Positions 35,040-43,673 of a DNA stretch of 64,000 bases are shown piece after piece. Each line of letters opens with the position of its first letter. Position 1 is the stretch's first letter. The notes below the pieces were generated by a model that did no database searches, had not been told where the DNA came from, and was given only the letters and a program-made list of their open reading frames with translations. The DNA lies in NCBI RefSeq assembly GCF_021117365.1, contig NZ_CP088262.1:1922001-1986000 (forward strand), read 5' to 3'. Source of the stretch: Nocardioides sp. cx-173 (lineage in GTDB: Bacteria > Actinomycetota > Actinomycetes > Propionibacteriales > Nocardioidaceae). A program made the translations under genes and the position numbers.

Positions 35040-35125
35040 GTGGGCTCCCCAAGATCGTGTGTCCCTCGGCACGTTGCGACGGTGGAATGTGCCAGGGAGC
35101 ATGGGCGGTTCAGTGCGTGCATGAT

Positions 35126-35140
35126 CAGGTTACCAACCTG
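35126..35140. promoter_or_regulatory. Palindrome CAGGTT-ACC-AACCTG in the kstR leader
   Basis: It has 6-bp arms with a 3-nt spacer, lying just downstream of the predicted kstR transcription start. It could be a second operator or a leader hairpin. Confidence 0.4.
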
Positions 35141-35147
35141 GTGCGAC

Positions 35148-35166
35148 ATACTAGGAACGCGTTCCA
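35148..35166 (-). promoter_or_regulatory. kstR promoter with overlapping KstR-box-like palindrome
   Basis: AGGAACGCGTTCCA (35153-35166) contains the perfect palindrome GGAACGCGTTCC and has the AAC-NN-GTT core of the KstR box. On the minus strand TAGTAT (35153-35148) follows it directly as a good -10. A transcript would start near 35141, about 100 nt upstream of the kstR GTG. Confidence 0.65.
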
Positions 35167-35193
35167 CCTCGTCCGGCCCGGGGGGGTCGGCCA

Positions 35194-35210
35194 TCCGGAC
35201 ATTGTCCGGA
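35194..35210. promoter_or_regulatory. 17-bp palindrome upstream of the glycosyltransferase operon
   Basis: TCCGGACA-T-TGTCCGGA has perfect 8-bp arms and lies 43 bp before the GTG at 35253. It is unlike the KstR box and suggests a different regulator for the operon. Confidence 0.5.
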
Positions 35211-35252
35211 ATCCGAAGCAGCCAGGCCGAACCACAGAGAGGGTCGCGAGAC

Positions 35253-36506
35253 GTGCGCATCGCCATGCTGTCCTATCGCAGCAAGCCACACTGCGGAGGT
35301 CAGGGCATCTACCTGCGCCACCTCAGCCGTGAGCTGACCAACCTGGGTCACACCGTCGAGGTGTTCTCCGGGCAGCCGTACCCCGAGCTCGACCCGGGCG
35401 TCACCCTGACCAAGGTCCCGAGCCTCGACCTGTATCGCGAGCCCGATCCCTTCCGGGTCCCCAAGCTGCACGAGTTCCGCGACCTCGTCGACGTGGAGGA
35501 GTTCGCGACGATGTGCGTGGCCGGGTTCCCCGAGCCGAAGACGTTCAGCACCCGGGTGGCGCGGCTCCTCGCCGAGCGGGTCGACGACTTCGACATCGCC
35601 CACGACAACCAGGTCCTCGGCTACGGCATGCTTGACATCGAGAAGCTGGGCCTGCCGCTGGTCGCGACCGTGCACCACCCGATCACCTTCGATCGCCGCA
35701 TCGACCTGCAGCAGACGCGCAACCCATGGCGCAAGCTGACACTGCGGCGCTGGTACGGCTTCCTGCGGATGCAGCGCAAGGTCGTGCGTCAGCTGCGCTG
35801 GATCCTGACCCCGTCGGAGACCTCCAAGCGCGACATCGCCCAGGACTTCGGCGTCGACCCCGCGAAGATGCAGGTCATCCTGCTCGGCGTCGACGACGGG
35901 TTCCGACCCCCCACCAAGCCGCGCGTACCGGGCCGGATCATGGCGATGGCCAGTGCCGACGCCCCGATGAAGGGCATCAACACGCTCCTGGAGGCGTTCG
36001 CCAAGATCCGCACCGAGCGCGACGTCGAGCTGGTCCTGGTGACCAAGCCCGCTCCGGGCGGCCGCACCGAGAAGCTCATCGAGAGGCTCGCGATCGGCGA
36101 CTCCGTGCGCTTCGTCAGCGGCGTGAGCGAGGCCGAGCTGGTCGAGCTGATGGGCTCCGCGGAGGTGGCCTGCGTCCCCTCGCTGTACGAGGGGTTCTCG
36201 TTGCCCACCGCCGAGCTGATGGCCTGCGCCACCCCGCTCGTGGTGTCCCGCGCCGGCGCGATCCCCGAGGTCGTGGGCCCCGAGGGCGAGTGCGCCGAGG
36301 TCGTCACCCCCGGTGACGTGGGCGAGCTGAAGACCGCCATCGAGGGCCTGCTCGACGACCCCGAGCGCCGAGCCCGCATGGGCGCCGCCGGGCGCAAGCG
36401 GGTGGAGGAGCTGTTCAGCTGGCGCGCGGTGGCGGCTACGGTCGCCGCGGCGTACGAGCACGTCATCGCCGACTTCGAGAAGGAGCGTTCCGTTGCTGAC
36501 CGTTGA
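35253..36506 (+). CDS. GT4-family glycosyltransferase
   Basis: The protein has 417 aa from GTG 35253 (ATG 35265 possible). It has a GT-B fold: the N-terminal domain has CGGQGIYLRHLSRELTNLGHTVEVFSG, the acceptor side; the C-terminal domain has VPSLYEGFSLPTAELMACATPLVVSRAGAIPEV, with the E-x7-E pair Glu313/Glu321 that binds the nucleotide sugar. It is a retaining enzyme transferring a sugar from an NDP donor to an unknown acceptor. No membrane helix is visible. It overlaps the methyltransferase by 14 bp, forming a three-gene operon divergent from kstR. Confidence 0.87.
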   Translation: MRIAMLSYRSKPHCGGQGIYLRHLSRELTNLGHTVEVFSGQPYPELDPGVTLTKVPSLDLYREPDPFRVPKLHEFRDLVDVEEFATMCVAGFPEPKTFSTRVARLLAERVDDFDIAHDNQVLGYGMLDIEKLGLPLVATVHHPITFDRRIDLQQTRNPWRKLTLRRWYGFLRMQRKVVRQLRWILTPSETSKRDIAQDFGVDPAKMQVILLGVDDGFRPPTKPRVPGRIMAMASADAPMKGINTLLEAFAKIRTERDVELVLVTKPAPGGRTEKLIERLAIGDSVRFVSGVSEAELVELMGSAEVACVPSLYEGFSLPTAELMACATPLVVSRAGAIPEVVGPEGECAEVVTPGDVGELKTAIEGLLDDPERRARMGAAGRKRVEELFSWRAVAATVAAAYEHVIADFEKERSVADR

Positions 36507-37260
36507 TTTCGACCGTCTCGGCCTGCGCGCCGGGGACCGGGTGCTCGACATGGGGTGCGGCGCCGGCCGGCACGCCTTCGAGATGTACCGCCGCGGTGCC
36601 GACGTGGTCGCCTTCGACATGGACGCCGACGAGCTGGCCGGCGTGCTGGAGCTGTTCGGCGCGATGAAGGAGGCCGGCGAGGTGCCCGCGGGCGCCGAGG
36701 CCGATATCAAGCAGGGCGACGCCCTGCAGCTGCCGTTCTCGGACGGGGAGTTCGACCACATCGTGGCGGCCGAGGTGCTCGAGCACATCCACGCCGACGT
36801 CGACGCGATCAAGGAGCTGGTGCGCGTCCTGCGCCCGGGCGGCACGATGGCCATCTCGGTGCCGCGGTGGCTGCCGGAGGTCATCAACTGGAAGCTGTCG
36901 GAGGAGTACCACAACGCCGAGGGCGGCCACATCCGGATCTACACCGACCACGAGCTCATCGACAAGGTCACCAAGGCCGGCCGCTTCAACGACGGCACGC
37001 CGGGCGACGCGATGGTCTTCGAGGGCAAGGACTACGCCCACGGCCTGCACGCGCCGTACTGGTGGATCAAGTGCGCCGTCGGCGTCAACGACGACGACCA
37101 CCCGCTCGCCAGGGCCTACCACCGGCTCCTCGTGTGGGAGATCATGAAGCAGCCCAAGGTGCTGAGGTGGGCCGGCAAGGTGCTCGACCCGATGATCGGC
37201 AAGAGCATGGTGCTGTACTTCCGCAAGCCCGAGGCCCCCGCCGCGGACGGCGATGTCTGA
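36493..37260 (+). CDS. Class I SAM-dependent methyltransferase
   Basis: The protein has 255 aa starting at TTG 36493, with AAGGAG in the preceding gene as ribosome-binding site. The SAM motif is VLDMGCGAGRHAFEMYRRGADVVAFDMD (17-44), followed by GDALQLPFSDGEFDHIVAAEVLEHI and VLRPGGTMAISVP, a type-11 methyltransferase. The C-terminal ~90 residues, with HIRIYTDHELIDKVTKAG, are typical of small-molecule methyltransferases. The substrate is unknown. It is embedded between a glycosyltransferase and an alpha/alpha-toroid gene with overlaps on both sides. Confidence 0.87.
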   Translation: MLTVDFDRLGLRAGDRVLDMGCGAGRHAFEMYRRGADVVAFDMDADELAGVLELFGAMKEAGEVPAGAEADIKQGDALQLPFSDGEFDHIVAAEVLEHIHADVDAIKELVRVLRPGGTMAISVPRWLPEVINWKLSEEYHNAEGGHIRIYTDHELIDKVTKAGRFNDGTPGDAMVFEGKDYAHGLHAPYWWIKCAVGVNDDDHPLARAYHRLLVWEIMKQPKVLRWAGKVLDPMIGKSMVLYFRKPEAPAADGDV

Positions 37261-38335
37261 CCCGCTGGCGCGGCTGCCCTACGTCGACGGGGTGCTGAGT
37301 GCGGCCGACGTCGCGTCGACCGCGGCCTCCATCGCGTCCATGCAGGAGCCCTGCGGGGCGATCCCGTGGACGGTCGGGGAGCACGTCGACATCTGGAACC
37401 ACGTCGAGGCGGCCATGGCCCTGCTCGTCGGCGGCGAGGTCGAGGCCGCCAAGCGCGCCTACGAGTGGGTCCCGACCATGCAGCGCGAGGACGGCTCGTG
37501 GCCGATGAAGATCGTCGCCGGCGAGGTCGACGACCCCCGGGGCGAGGTCAACATGTCGGCGTACCTCGCCGTCGGGATCTGGCACCACTGGCTGGTACGG
37601 CGCGACTTCGCGTTCGTGCAGCGGTTCTGGCCGTCGGTGCGCGCCGGGCTGGACTGGGTGGTCTCGCAGCAGCTGCCGTTCGGCGGCATCAACTGGACCC
37701 CGACCGAGCCGTTCGCGCTGCTCGCCGGCTCCTCGAGCATCTACCACTCCCTGCGCGCGGGGGTGGCGCTGGCCGACCTGCTCGACGACCCCCAACCCGA
37801 GTGGGAGCTCGCCGGCGGCCGTCTCGGCCATGCGCTGCGCGAGCACCGCGACCTCTTCGAGGACAAGTCGACGTACTCGATGGACTGGTACTACCCGATC
37901 CTCGGCGGGGCCGTCCGGGGCGAGGACGCCCTCGCGCTGATCGAGAGCCGCTGGGAGGAGTTCGTCGTCCCTGGCCTGGGCATCCGGTGCGTCGACACCA
38001 ACCCGTGGGTGACCGGTGCCGAGACCTGCGAGCTGGTCCTGGCGCTCGACGGCCTGGGCGACCACCGCCGCGCGCTGACGCTGCTGACGGACATGCAGCA
38101 CCTGCGCAGCGAGGACGGCGGGTATTGGACGGGCTGGGTCTTCGGCGACGACGTCTACTGGCCGCAGGAGCACACGACGTACACCGCGGCGGCGGTGATC
38201 CTCGCCGTCGACGCGCTCGGCGAGACCCACGGCCACAGCACGGCCGGCTCCGGCATCTACCGCGGGACCTCCCTGCCCCCCCACTTCACCGAGCTCATGC
38301 TCGAGTGCGACTGCGTCCTCGGCGACCCCGTGTAG
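37253..38335 (+). CDS. Alpha/alpha-toroid protein (prenyltransferase- or glycosidase-like)
   Basis: The protein has 360 aa; the ATG overlaps the methyltransferase stop by 8 bp. It is built from helical hairpin repeats with conserved aromatic/acidic loops: MQEPCGAIPW, HVDIWNHVEAAMAL, MQREDGSWPMKIV, FWPSVRAGLDWVVSQQ, DTNPWVTGAETCEL and SEDGGYWTGWVF. The QxxDGxW-type repeats resemble prenyltransferase/squalene-cyclase repeats, yet the WPSVRAGLDWV segment also recalls six-hairpin glycosidases. The DxDD cyclase motif is not visible, so it is probably not a terpene cyclase. Together with the two upstream enzymes it may build or process a glycosylated, methylated product. Confidence 0.72.
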   Translation: MSDPLARLPYVDGVLSAADVASTAASIASMQEPCGAIPWTVGEHVDIWNHVEAAMALLVGGEVEAAKRAYEWVPTMQREDGSWPMKIVAGEVDDPRGEVNMSAYLAVGIWHHWLVRRDFAFVQRFWPSVRAGLDWVVSQQLPFGGINWTPTEPFALLAGSSSIYHSLRAGVALADLLDDPQPEWELAGGRLGHALREHRDLFEDKSTYSMDWYYPILGGAVRGEDALALIESRWEEFVVPGLGIRCVDTNPWVTGAETCELVLALDGLGDHRRALTLLTDMQHLRSEDGGYWTGWVFGDDVYWPQEHTTYTAAAVILAVDALGETHGHSTAGSGIYRGTSLPPHFTELMLECDCVLGDPV

Positions 38336-38359
38336 CTGCTCGTCCCTCAGCCCGACGGG

Positions 38360-39589
38360 TCAGCCGGAGAACTCCTGGGCGGCGCGCTTGGCCATCTCGA
38401 GGAAGGCCTGGCGGGAGGCGAGGTTCTCCTCGAGCTCCTTGACCTGCTTCTCGTTGCCCGCGGCACGAGCCCTCTCGAGGTCGGCCTCGACGCCGGCGAT
38501 GGCGGCCTCCAGCTTGGAGACCATGTCACCGGCCCGGGCGGACTTCTCGGGGTCGGACTTGCGCCACTGCTCGTCCTCGAGGCCCCGGATCGCCTGCTCG
38601 ACCTTGCGGATCCGGGCCTCGAGGTCCTTCATGCGGTCGCGGGGGACCTTGCCGGCGGCGTCCCAGCGGTCGGCGATGTCGCGGAAGGCCCGCTTGGCGG
38701 CCTCGACGTCGGTGACGGGCAGGAGCGCCTCGGCCTCGACGATCAGCTGGTCCTTGACCTCGGCGTTGGCGGCGAACTCGGCGTCCAGGGCCGCGTTGGC
38801 GGCGTCGCGAGCCCCGAAGAACGCGTCCTGGGCGCCGCGGAATCGGGCCCAGAGGGCGTCGTCGACGTCCTTGGGTGCCGGGCCGGCGGCCTTCCAGTCG
38901 CGCATGAGGTCGCGGTAGCGCCCCGCGGTCGGTCCCCACTCCGTCGAGCCGGCGAGCTCCTCCGCCTCCTTGGCCAGCCGCTCCTTGATGACCCGCGCGG
39001 ACTCGCGCTTCACGTCCTGCTCGGCGAAGTGCGCCTTGCGGTGACGCGTGTACGCCGTGCGCGCTCCGGAGAATCGCTTCCACAGCGCGTCGTCGGAGGC
39101 GCGGTCGATGCGCGGCAGCGCCTTCCACTCCTCCAGCAGGTCGCGCAGGCGGTTGGCGCCGTGGCGCCAGTCGGTGCCCTCCGCGATCTTCTCGGCGGCG
39201 GCGACCAGCTTCTCCTTCTGCTGCTTGGCCTCGGCGGACTTCTGCGCCTTCTCGGCGCGGCGGGCCGCGCGCTGCTGCGCGAGCACCGGGCCGAGCGAGT
39301 CGAGCCGGGCGGCAAGAGCCGCGAGGTCCCCGACCGCGTTGGCGTCGACCACCTGGGCGCGCACGAGCTTGACCGACTCGGCCGCCTCGTCCGGTCCGAG
39401 GACCCCCGAGCGCACGCGCTGGTCGAGCAGCGAGACCTCGGTCTCCAGCGCGAGGTAGCGGTCGGTGTAGAACTTCAGCGCCTCCTCCGGCGTGCCCACG
39501 GGGTACTGCCCCACGGCACGCTCGCCGTCGGCGATCTTCACGTAGACGGTGCCGTCGTCCCCGACGCGGCCCCATTCGGTGCTCGTCAC
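38360..39589 (-). CDS. DUF349 domain protein, coiled-coil
   Basis: The protein has 409 aa from GTG 39589. It has repeated DUF349 units, each a helical bundle with W..GA..LRDLLEEWKALPRIDRASDDALWKRF and similar (about 140-340). The N-terminal ~70 residues form a small globular cap (TEWGRVGDDGTVYVKIADGERAVGQYP). The C-terminus is a long coiled coil ending LASRQAFLEMAKRAAQEFSG. The family is found in most actinobacteria; function unknown. A probable -10 (TAGTGT, minus strand 39634-39629) gives a leader of about 33 nt. It is divergent from the metallo-beta-lactamase/hisS operon. Confidence 0.82.
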   Translation of the reverse strand: MTSTEWGRVGDDGTVYVKIADGERAVGQYPVGTPEEALKFYTDRYLALETEVSLLDQRVRSGVLGPDEAAESVKLVRAQVVDANAVGDLAALAARLDSLGPVLAQQRAARRAEKAQKSAEAKQQKEKLVAAAEKIAEGTDWRHGANRLRDLLEEWKALPRIDRASDDALWKRFSGARTAYTRHRKAHFAEQDVKRESARVIKERLAKEAEELAGSTEWGPTAGRYRDLMRDWKAAGPAPKDVDDALWARFRGAQDAFFGARDAANAALDAEFAANAEVKDQLIVEAEALLPVTDVEAAKRAFRDIADRWDAAGKVPRDRMKDLEARIRKVEQAIRGLEDEQWRKSDPEKSARAGDMVSKLEAAIAGVEADLERARAAGNEKQVKELEENLASRQAFLEMAKRAAQEFSG

Positions 39590-39674
39590 TGCAGTCCCTC
39601 GTTCGTTGCCCGGCAGAAGCAGTGGCCCACACTAGTGCGCAGATACCGGCGGGACGACCAATCGCTCGTCTCGA

Positions 39675-39680
39675 TACTGT
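39675..39680 (+). promoter_or_regulatory. -10 element (TACTGT; alternatively GATACT at 39673), leaderless arrangement
   Basis: TACTGT ends 6 nt before the GTG at 39687, at the head of the mbl-hisS-aspS run. Confidence 0.45.
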
Positions 39681-39686
39681 TGCGGA

Positions 39687-40397
39687 GTGTTGATCGCCGG
39701 ATTCCCCGCAGGACCGTGGGGCACCAACTGCTACGTCGCCGCGACGGGACCCGGCAGCGAGTGCGTGGTCATCGACCCCGGCAAGGACTCCGCGGCGGGC
39801 GTCGACGAGGTCGTGCGCCAGCACCGGCTCAAGCCGGTCGCGGTCCTGGTCACGCACGGTCACATCGACCACATGTGGTGCGTGGCCCCGGTCGCCGGCG
39901 CGTACGACGCCACCGCCTGGATCCACCCGCGCGATCGCCACCTCCTCACCGACCCCATGGCCGGCATGTCGCGCGAGAGCACCGCGATGCTGCTCGGGGG
40001 CAGCTACGAGTGGGCCGAGCCCGACGACGTCCAGGAGCTCTCCGACCTCCAGGAGCTGGAGCTGGCCGGCCTGCGGTTCGTGGTGGACCACACACCGGGC
40101 CACACCGAGGGCTCGGTGACCTTCCGCTCGCCGTACGACGCCGAGGACGTCTCGGAGGTGATGTTCTCCGGAGACCTGCTGTTCGCCGGCTCGATCGGCC
40201 GCACCGACCTGCCCGGGGGCGACCACGCCGCCATGCTGCGCAGCCTCGCGGAGAAGGTGCTGCCGCTGCGTGACGACATCGTGGTGCTGCCGGGCCACGG
40301 AGAGCAGACGTCCATCGGCCGCGAGCGCGCGACCAACCCCTTCCTGCAGGACCTGGCGACCGGCGGGTCCGCAGGCCGAGTGACCCGAGGTCTCTGA
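39687..40397 (+). CDS. Metallo-beta-lactamase-fold hydrolase (glyoxalase II-like)
   Basis: The protein has 236 aa. Metal-binding motifs in order: THGHIDHMW (HxHxDH, about residues 54-61), [10 protein letters not shown] (third His), [15 protein letters not shown] (bridging Asp) and [13 protein letters not shown] (last His). This is the glyoxalase II / hydroxyacylthiol hydrolase branch found just upstream of hisS in many actinobacteria. It probably hydrolyses a thioester; the in vivo substrate is unknown. Only 3 bp separate it from hisS. Confidence 0.87.
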   Translation: MLIAGFPAGPWGTNCYVAATGPGSECVVIDPGKDSAAGVDEVVRQHRLKPVAVLVTHGHIDHMWCVAPVAGAYDATAWIHPRDRHLLTDPMAGMSRESTAMLLGGSYEWAEPDDVQELSDLQELELAGLRFVVDHTPGHTEGSVTFRSPYDAEDVSEVMFSGDLLFAGSIGRTDLPGGDHAAMLRSLAEKVLPLRDDIVVLPGHGEQTSIGRERATNPFLQDLATGGSAGRVTRGL

Positions 40398-40400
40398 GCC

Positions 40401-41765
40401 ATGAACGCCAAGCCAACCCCGCTCAGCGGGTTCCCCGAGCTGCTGCCCGCCCCCCGCGCCGTCGAGCGCGAGGTCGTCGCCTCGCTCTCGCGCAGCTTCG
40501 AGCTGCACGGCTTCGCCAACATCGAGACCCGCGTCGTCGAGCCGCTCGACCGGCTCGCGAAGGGCGGCGAGGTCGACAAGGAGATCTACGTCCTGCGGCG
40601 GCTGCACGCCGAGGACGCGGCCGACGACACCGGTCTCGGCCTGCACTTCGACCTCACGGTGCCGTTCGCGCGCTACGTGCTGGAGCACGCCGGCCACCTC
40701 GAGTTCCCCTTCCGCCGCTACCAGATCCAGCCGGCCTGGCGAGGGGAGCGGCCCCAGGAGGGCCGCTACCGGCAGTTCACCCAGGCCGACGTCGACATCG
40801 TGGGCAAGGACGAGCTGCCCTTCCACCACGACGTCGAGGTGATGCGGGTGATGGTGGAGGCGCTCGACGCGCTGCCGCTGCCGCCGCTCAGCTTCCAGTT
40901 CAACAACCGCAAGCTCATCCAGGGCTTCTACCGCGGCCTCGGGGTGCCCGACGTCACCGCCGCCATCCGCACCATCGACAAGCTCGACAAGCTGCCGGCC
41001 GAGCAGGTCGCGGCGCTGCTGGTCAGCGACGCCGGCGCGACGCCCGCGCAGGCCCAGCGCTGCCTGGAGCTCGCCACGATCCGGGTGGCCGACACCTCCT
41101 TCGTCGAGCGGGTGCGCGCGCTCGGCGTCGAGGACCCGCTGCTGGAGGAGGGGTTGGCCGAGCTGGCGGCGGTCGTGGCCGGCTGCGGCGCAGGGGAGCG
41201 GCGCCACGTCACCGTGGAGGCCAACCTGCGCATCGCGCGCGGCCTGGACTACTACACCGGCACCGTGGTGGAGATCTTCATGGCCGGCTACGAGCGGCTG
41301 AAGTCGGTCGGCGGCGGCGGCCGCTACGACGCCCTCGCCAGCGACGGCCGTACGACGTACCCCGGCGTCGGCGTCTCCTTCGGCGTGTCCCGCACGCTCA
41401 TCCCGCTGCTCGCCGACGGTGTGCTCGCCGGCAGCCGGCCCGTGCCGAGCGCGGTCCTCGTGGCGGTCACCGACGAGGACTCCCGAGCCGAAAGCGAGGC
41501 GATCGCCGCCGCGCTGCGCGCCCGGGGCATCAACACCGAGGTGTCCGCCTCGGCCCAGAAGTTCGGCAAGCAGATCCGCTACGCCGACCGTCGGGGGATC
41601 CCGTTCGTCTGGTTCCGCCAGGACGACGGGGGCCACCAGGTCAAGGACATCCGCAGCGGGGAGCAGGTGGACGCCGATCCGGCCGCCTGGACCCCACCCA
41701 CCGAGGACCTGCGACCGCAGGTCGTCTCGAACCGTACGACCACCGAACACCAGGAGCAGCAGTGA
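40401..41765 (+). CDS. hisS: Histidyl-tRNA synthetase
   Basis: The protein has 454 aa. Class II core: motif 1 region [16 protein letters not shown], motif 2 [32 protein letters not shown], the histidine-specific [14 protein letters not shown], motif 3 GGGGRYDAL...[10 protein letters not shown]. The C-terminal anticodon-binding domain is present ([30 protein letters not shown]). It charges tRNA-His. It overlaps aspS by four bases (GTGA). Confidence 0.95.
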   Translation: MNAKPTPLSGFPELLPAPRAVEREVVASLSRSFELHGFANIETRVVEPLDRLAKGGEVDKEIYVLRRLHAEDAADDTGLGLHFDLTVPFARYVLEHAGHLEFPFRRYQIQPAWRGERPQEGRYRQFTQADVDIVGKDELPFHHDVEVMRVMVEALDALPLPPLSFQFNNRKLIQGFYRGLGVPDVTAAIRTIDKLDKLPAEQVAALLVSDAGATPAQAQRCLELATIRVADTSFVERVRALGVEDPLLEEGLAELAAVVAGCGAGERRHVTVEANLRIARGLDYYTGTVVEIFMAGYERLKSVGGGGRYDALASDGRTTYPGVGVSFGVSRTLIPLLADGVLAGSRPVPSAVLVAVTDEDSRAESEAIAAALRARGINTEVSASAQKFGKQIRYADRRGIPFVWFRQDDGGHQVKDIRSGEQVDADPAAWTPPTEDLRPQVVSNRTTTEHQEQQ

Positions 41766-43534
41766 TCCGCACCCATGACGCCGGCGCCCTCCGCGCCGAG
41801 CATGTCGGCCAGACCGTCACCCTCGCCGGGTGGGTGGCCAACCGGCGCGACCACGGCGGGGTGGCCTTCATCGACCTGCGCGAGGCGAGCGGCGTCGTCC
41901 AGGTCGTGATCCGCGACGAGGCCGTCGCCCACCAGCTGCGGGCCGAGTACTGCCTGAAGGTGACGGGCGAGGTGACCGCACGCAAGGCGGGCAACGAGAA
42001 CCCCAACCTCGCGACCGGCGAGATCGAGGTCGTCGCCTCCGACGTCGAGGTGCTCAGCGCGGCCGCCCCGCTGCCGTTCCCGATCAGCGACCACGTCGAC
42101 GTGGGGGAGGAGGCGCGGCTCAAGCACCGCTACCTCGACCTGCGCCGCTCGGGTCCCAACGCCGCACTGCGGCTGCGCAGCAAGGTCAACAAGGCCGCCC
42201 GCGACGTGCTCGACCAGCACGGCTTCGTCGAGATCGAGACCCCCACGCTGACGCGCAGCACCCCCGAGGGCGCGCGTGACTTCCTGGTGCCTGCCCGCCT
42301 GCAGCCGGGCAGCTGGTACGCGCTGCCGCAGAGCCCGCAGCTCTTCAAGCAGCTGCTCATGGTCGCCGGCATGGAGCGCTACTTCCAGATCGCGCGCTGC
42401 TACCGCGACGAGGACTTCCGCGCCGACCGGCAGCCGGAGTTCACGCAGCTCGACCTCGAGATGAGCTTCGTCGACCAGGACGACGTCATCGCGGTCGCCG
42501 AGGAGATCCTCACGGCGCTGTGGAAGCTCATCGGGCACGACGTGCCGACCCCGCTGCCGCGCATGACCTACGCCGAGGCGATGGCCCGCTTCGGCTCCGA
42601 CAAGCCCGACCTGCGCATGGGCCAGGAGCTGGTCGAGTGCACCGAGTACTTCAAGGACACGCCGTTCCGCGTCTTCCAGGCGCCCTACGTCGGCGCCGTC
42701 GTGATGCCCGGCGGCGCCAGCCAGCCGCGCAAGCAGCTGGACGCCTGGCAGGAGTGGGCCAAGCAGCGGGGCGCCCGCGGGCTGGCCTACGTGCTGGTCC
42801 AGGAGGACGGGGAGCTCACCGGCCCCGTGGCCAAGAACATCAGCGACGAGGAGAAGGCCGGCCTGGCCGCCCACGTCGGGGCCGAGCCGGGGGACTGCGT
42901 GTTCTTCGGCGCCGGTCTGCCCAAGCCCAGCCGCGCGCTGCTGGGTGCCGCCCGTCTCGAGATCGGCCGCCGCTGCGGCCTGATCGACGAGGACGCCTGG
43001 AGCTTCCTGTGGGTCGTCGACGCCCCGCTCTTCGAGCCGGCCGACGAGGCGACCGCCGCGGGCGACGTCGCCGTGGGCAGTGGCGCCTGGACGGCGGTGC
43101 ACCACGCGTTCACCTCGCCGCAGGACCTGGAGTCCTTCGACCAGGACCCGGGCAACGCGATCGCCTGGGCCTACGACATCGTCTGCAACGGCAACGAGAT
43201 CGGCGGCGGGTCGATCCGTATCCACCGCGAGGACGTGCAGCGCAGGGTCTTCGCGATCATGGGCATCGGCGAGGAGGAGGCGCAGGAGAAGTTCGGCTTC
43301 CTGCTCGACGCGTTCAAGTTCGGCGCACCGCCCCACGGCGGCATCGCGTTCGGCTGGGACCGCATCGTCGCGCTGCTCGCGGGCACCGACTCGATCCGCG
43401 ACGTGATCGCCTTCCCCAAGTCCGGCGGGGGCTTCGACCCGCTCACGGCGGCGCCCGCTCCCATCACCGCGGCCCAACGCAAGGAGGCCGGTGTCGACGC
43501 CGTTCCTGCGAAGGATTCCCTCTCCACGTCCTGA
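41762..43534 (+). CDS. aspS: Aspartyl-tRNA synthetase
   Basis: The protein has 590 aa, a bacterial-type AspRS: OB-fold anticodon domain ([31 protein letters not shown]), class II motifs ([49 protein letters not shown]) and the GAD insertion domain (about 280-420). Motif 3 is [30 protein letters not shown] start. It charges tRNA-Asp; whether it also charges tRNA-Asn depends on GatCAB elsewhere. It ends 139 bp before a peptide ABC transporter that separates it from rarA. Confidence 0.95.
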   Translation: MIRTHDAGALRAEHVGQTVTLAGWVANRRDHGGVAFIDLREASGVVQVVIRDEAVAHQLRAEYCLKVTGEVTARKAGNENPNLATGEIEVVASDVEVLSAAAPLPFPISDHVDVGEEARLKHRYLDLRRSGPNAALRLRSKVNKAARDVLDQHGFVEIETPTLTRSTPEGARDFLVPARLQPGSWYALPQSPQLFKQLLMVAGMERYFQIARCYRDEDFRADRQPEFTQLDLEMSFVDQDDVIAVAEEILTALWKLIGHDVPTPLPRMTYAEAMARFGSDKPDLRMGQELVECTEYFKDTPFRVFQAPYVGAVVMPGGASQPRKQLDAWQEWAKQRGARGLAYVLVQEDGELTGPVAKNISDEEKAGLAAHVGAEPGDCVFFGAGLPKPSRALLGAARLEIGRRCGLIDEDAWSFLWVVDAPLFEPADEATAAGDVAVGSGAWTAVHHAFTSPQDLESFDQDPGNAIAWAYDIVCNGNEIGGGSIRIHREDVQRRVFAIMGIGEEEAQEKFGFLLDAFKFGAPPHGGIAFGWDRIVALLAGTDSIRDVIAFPKSGGGFDPLTAAPAPITAAQRKEAGVDAVPAKDSLSTS

Positions 43535-43673
43535 GGGGCGAGATAAACACTCGACAAACCTGCCGAGACCAGATCGTTACGTCGCGGAGACCCGGACGGC
43601 GCACTGTGTCACATAGAGTCACGGGCGGCACCGCCCCGGCCGTGCCTGCCCACCACACCCAGAGGGGAACTGC

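Noticed and set aside
33397..35052. 551-residue minus-strand frame over the HAD gene and the TetR gene
   Set aside because: Its translation has no family resemblance, and both underlying genes have full conserved motifs in other frames.
43535..43673. tRNA-dependent or T-box leader before the ABC operon
   Set aside because: The 139-bp gap has a TGTGTCACATAGAGT promoter-like stretch but no T-box sequence or specifier stem that I can see.
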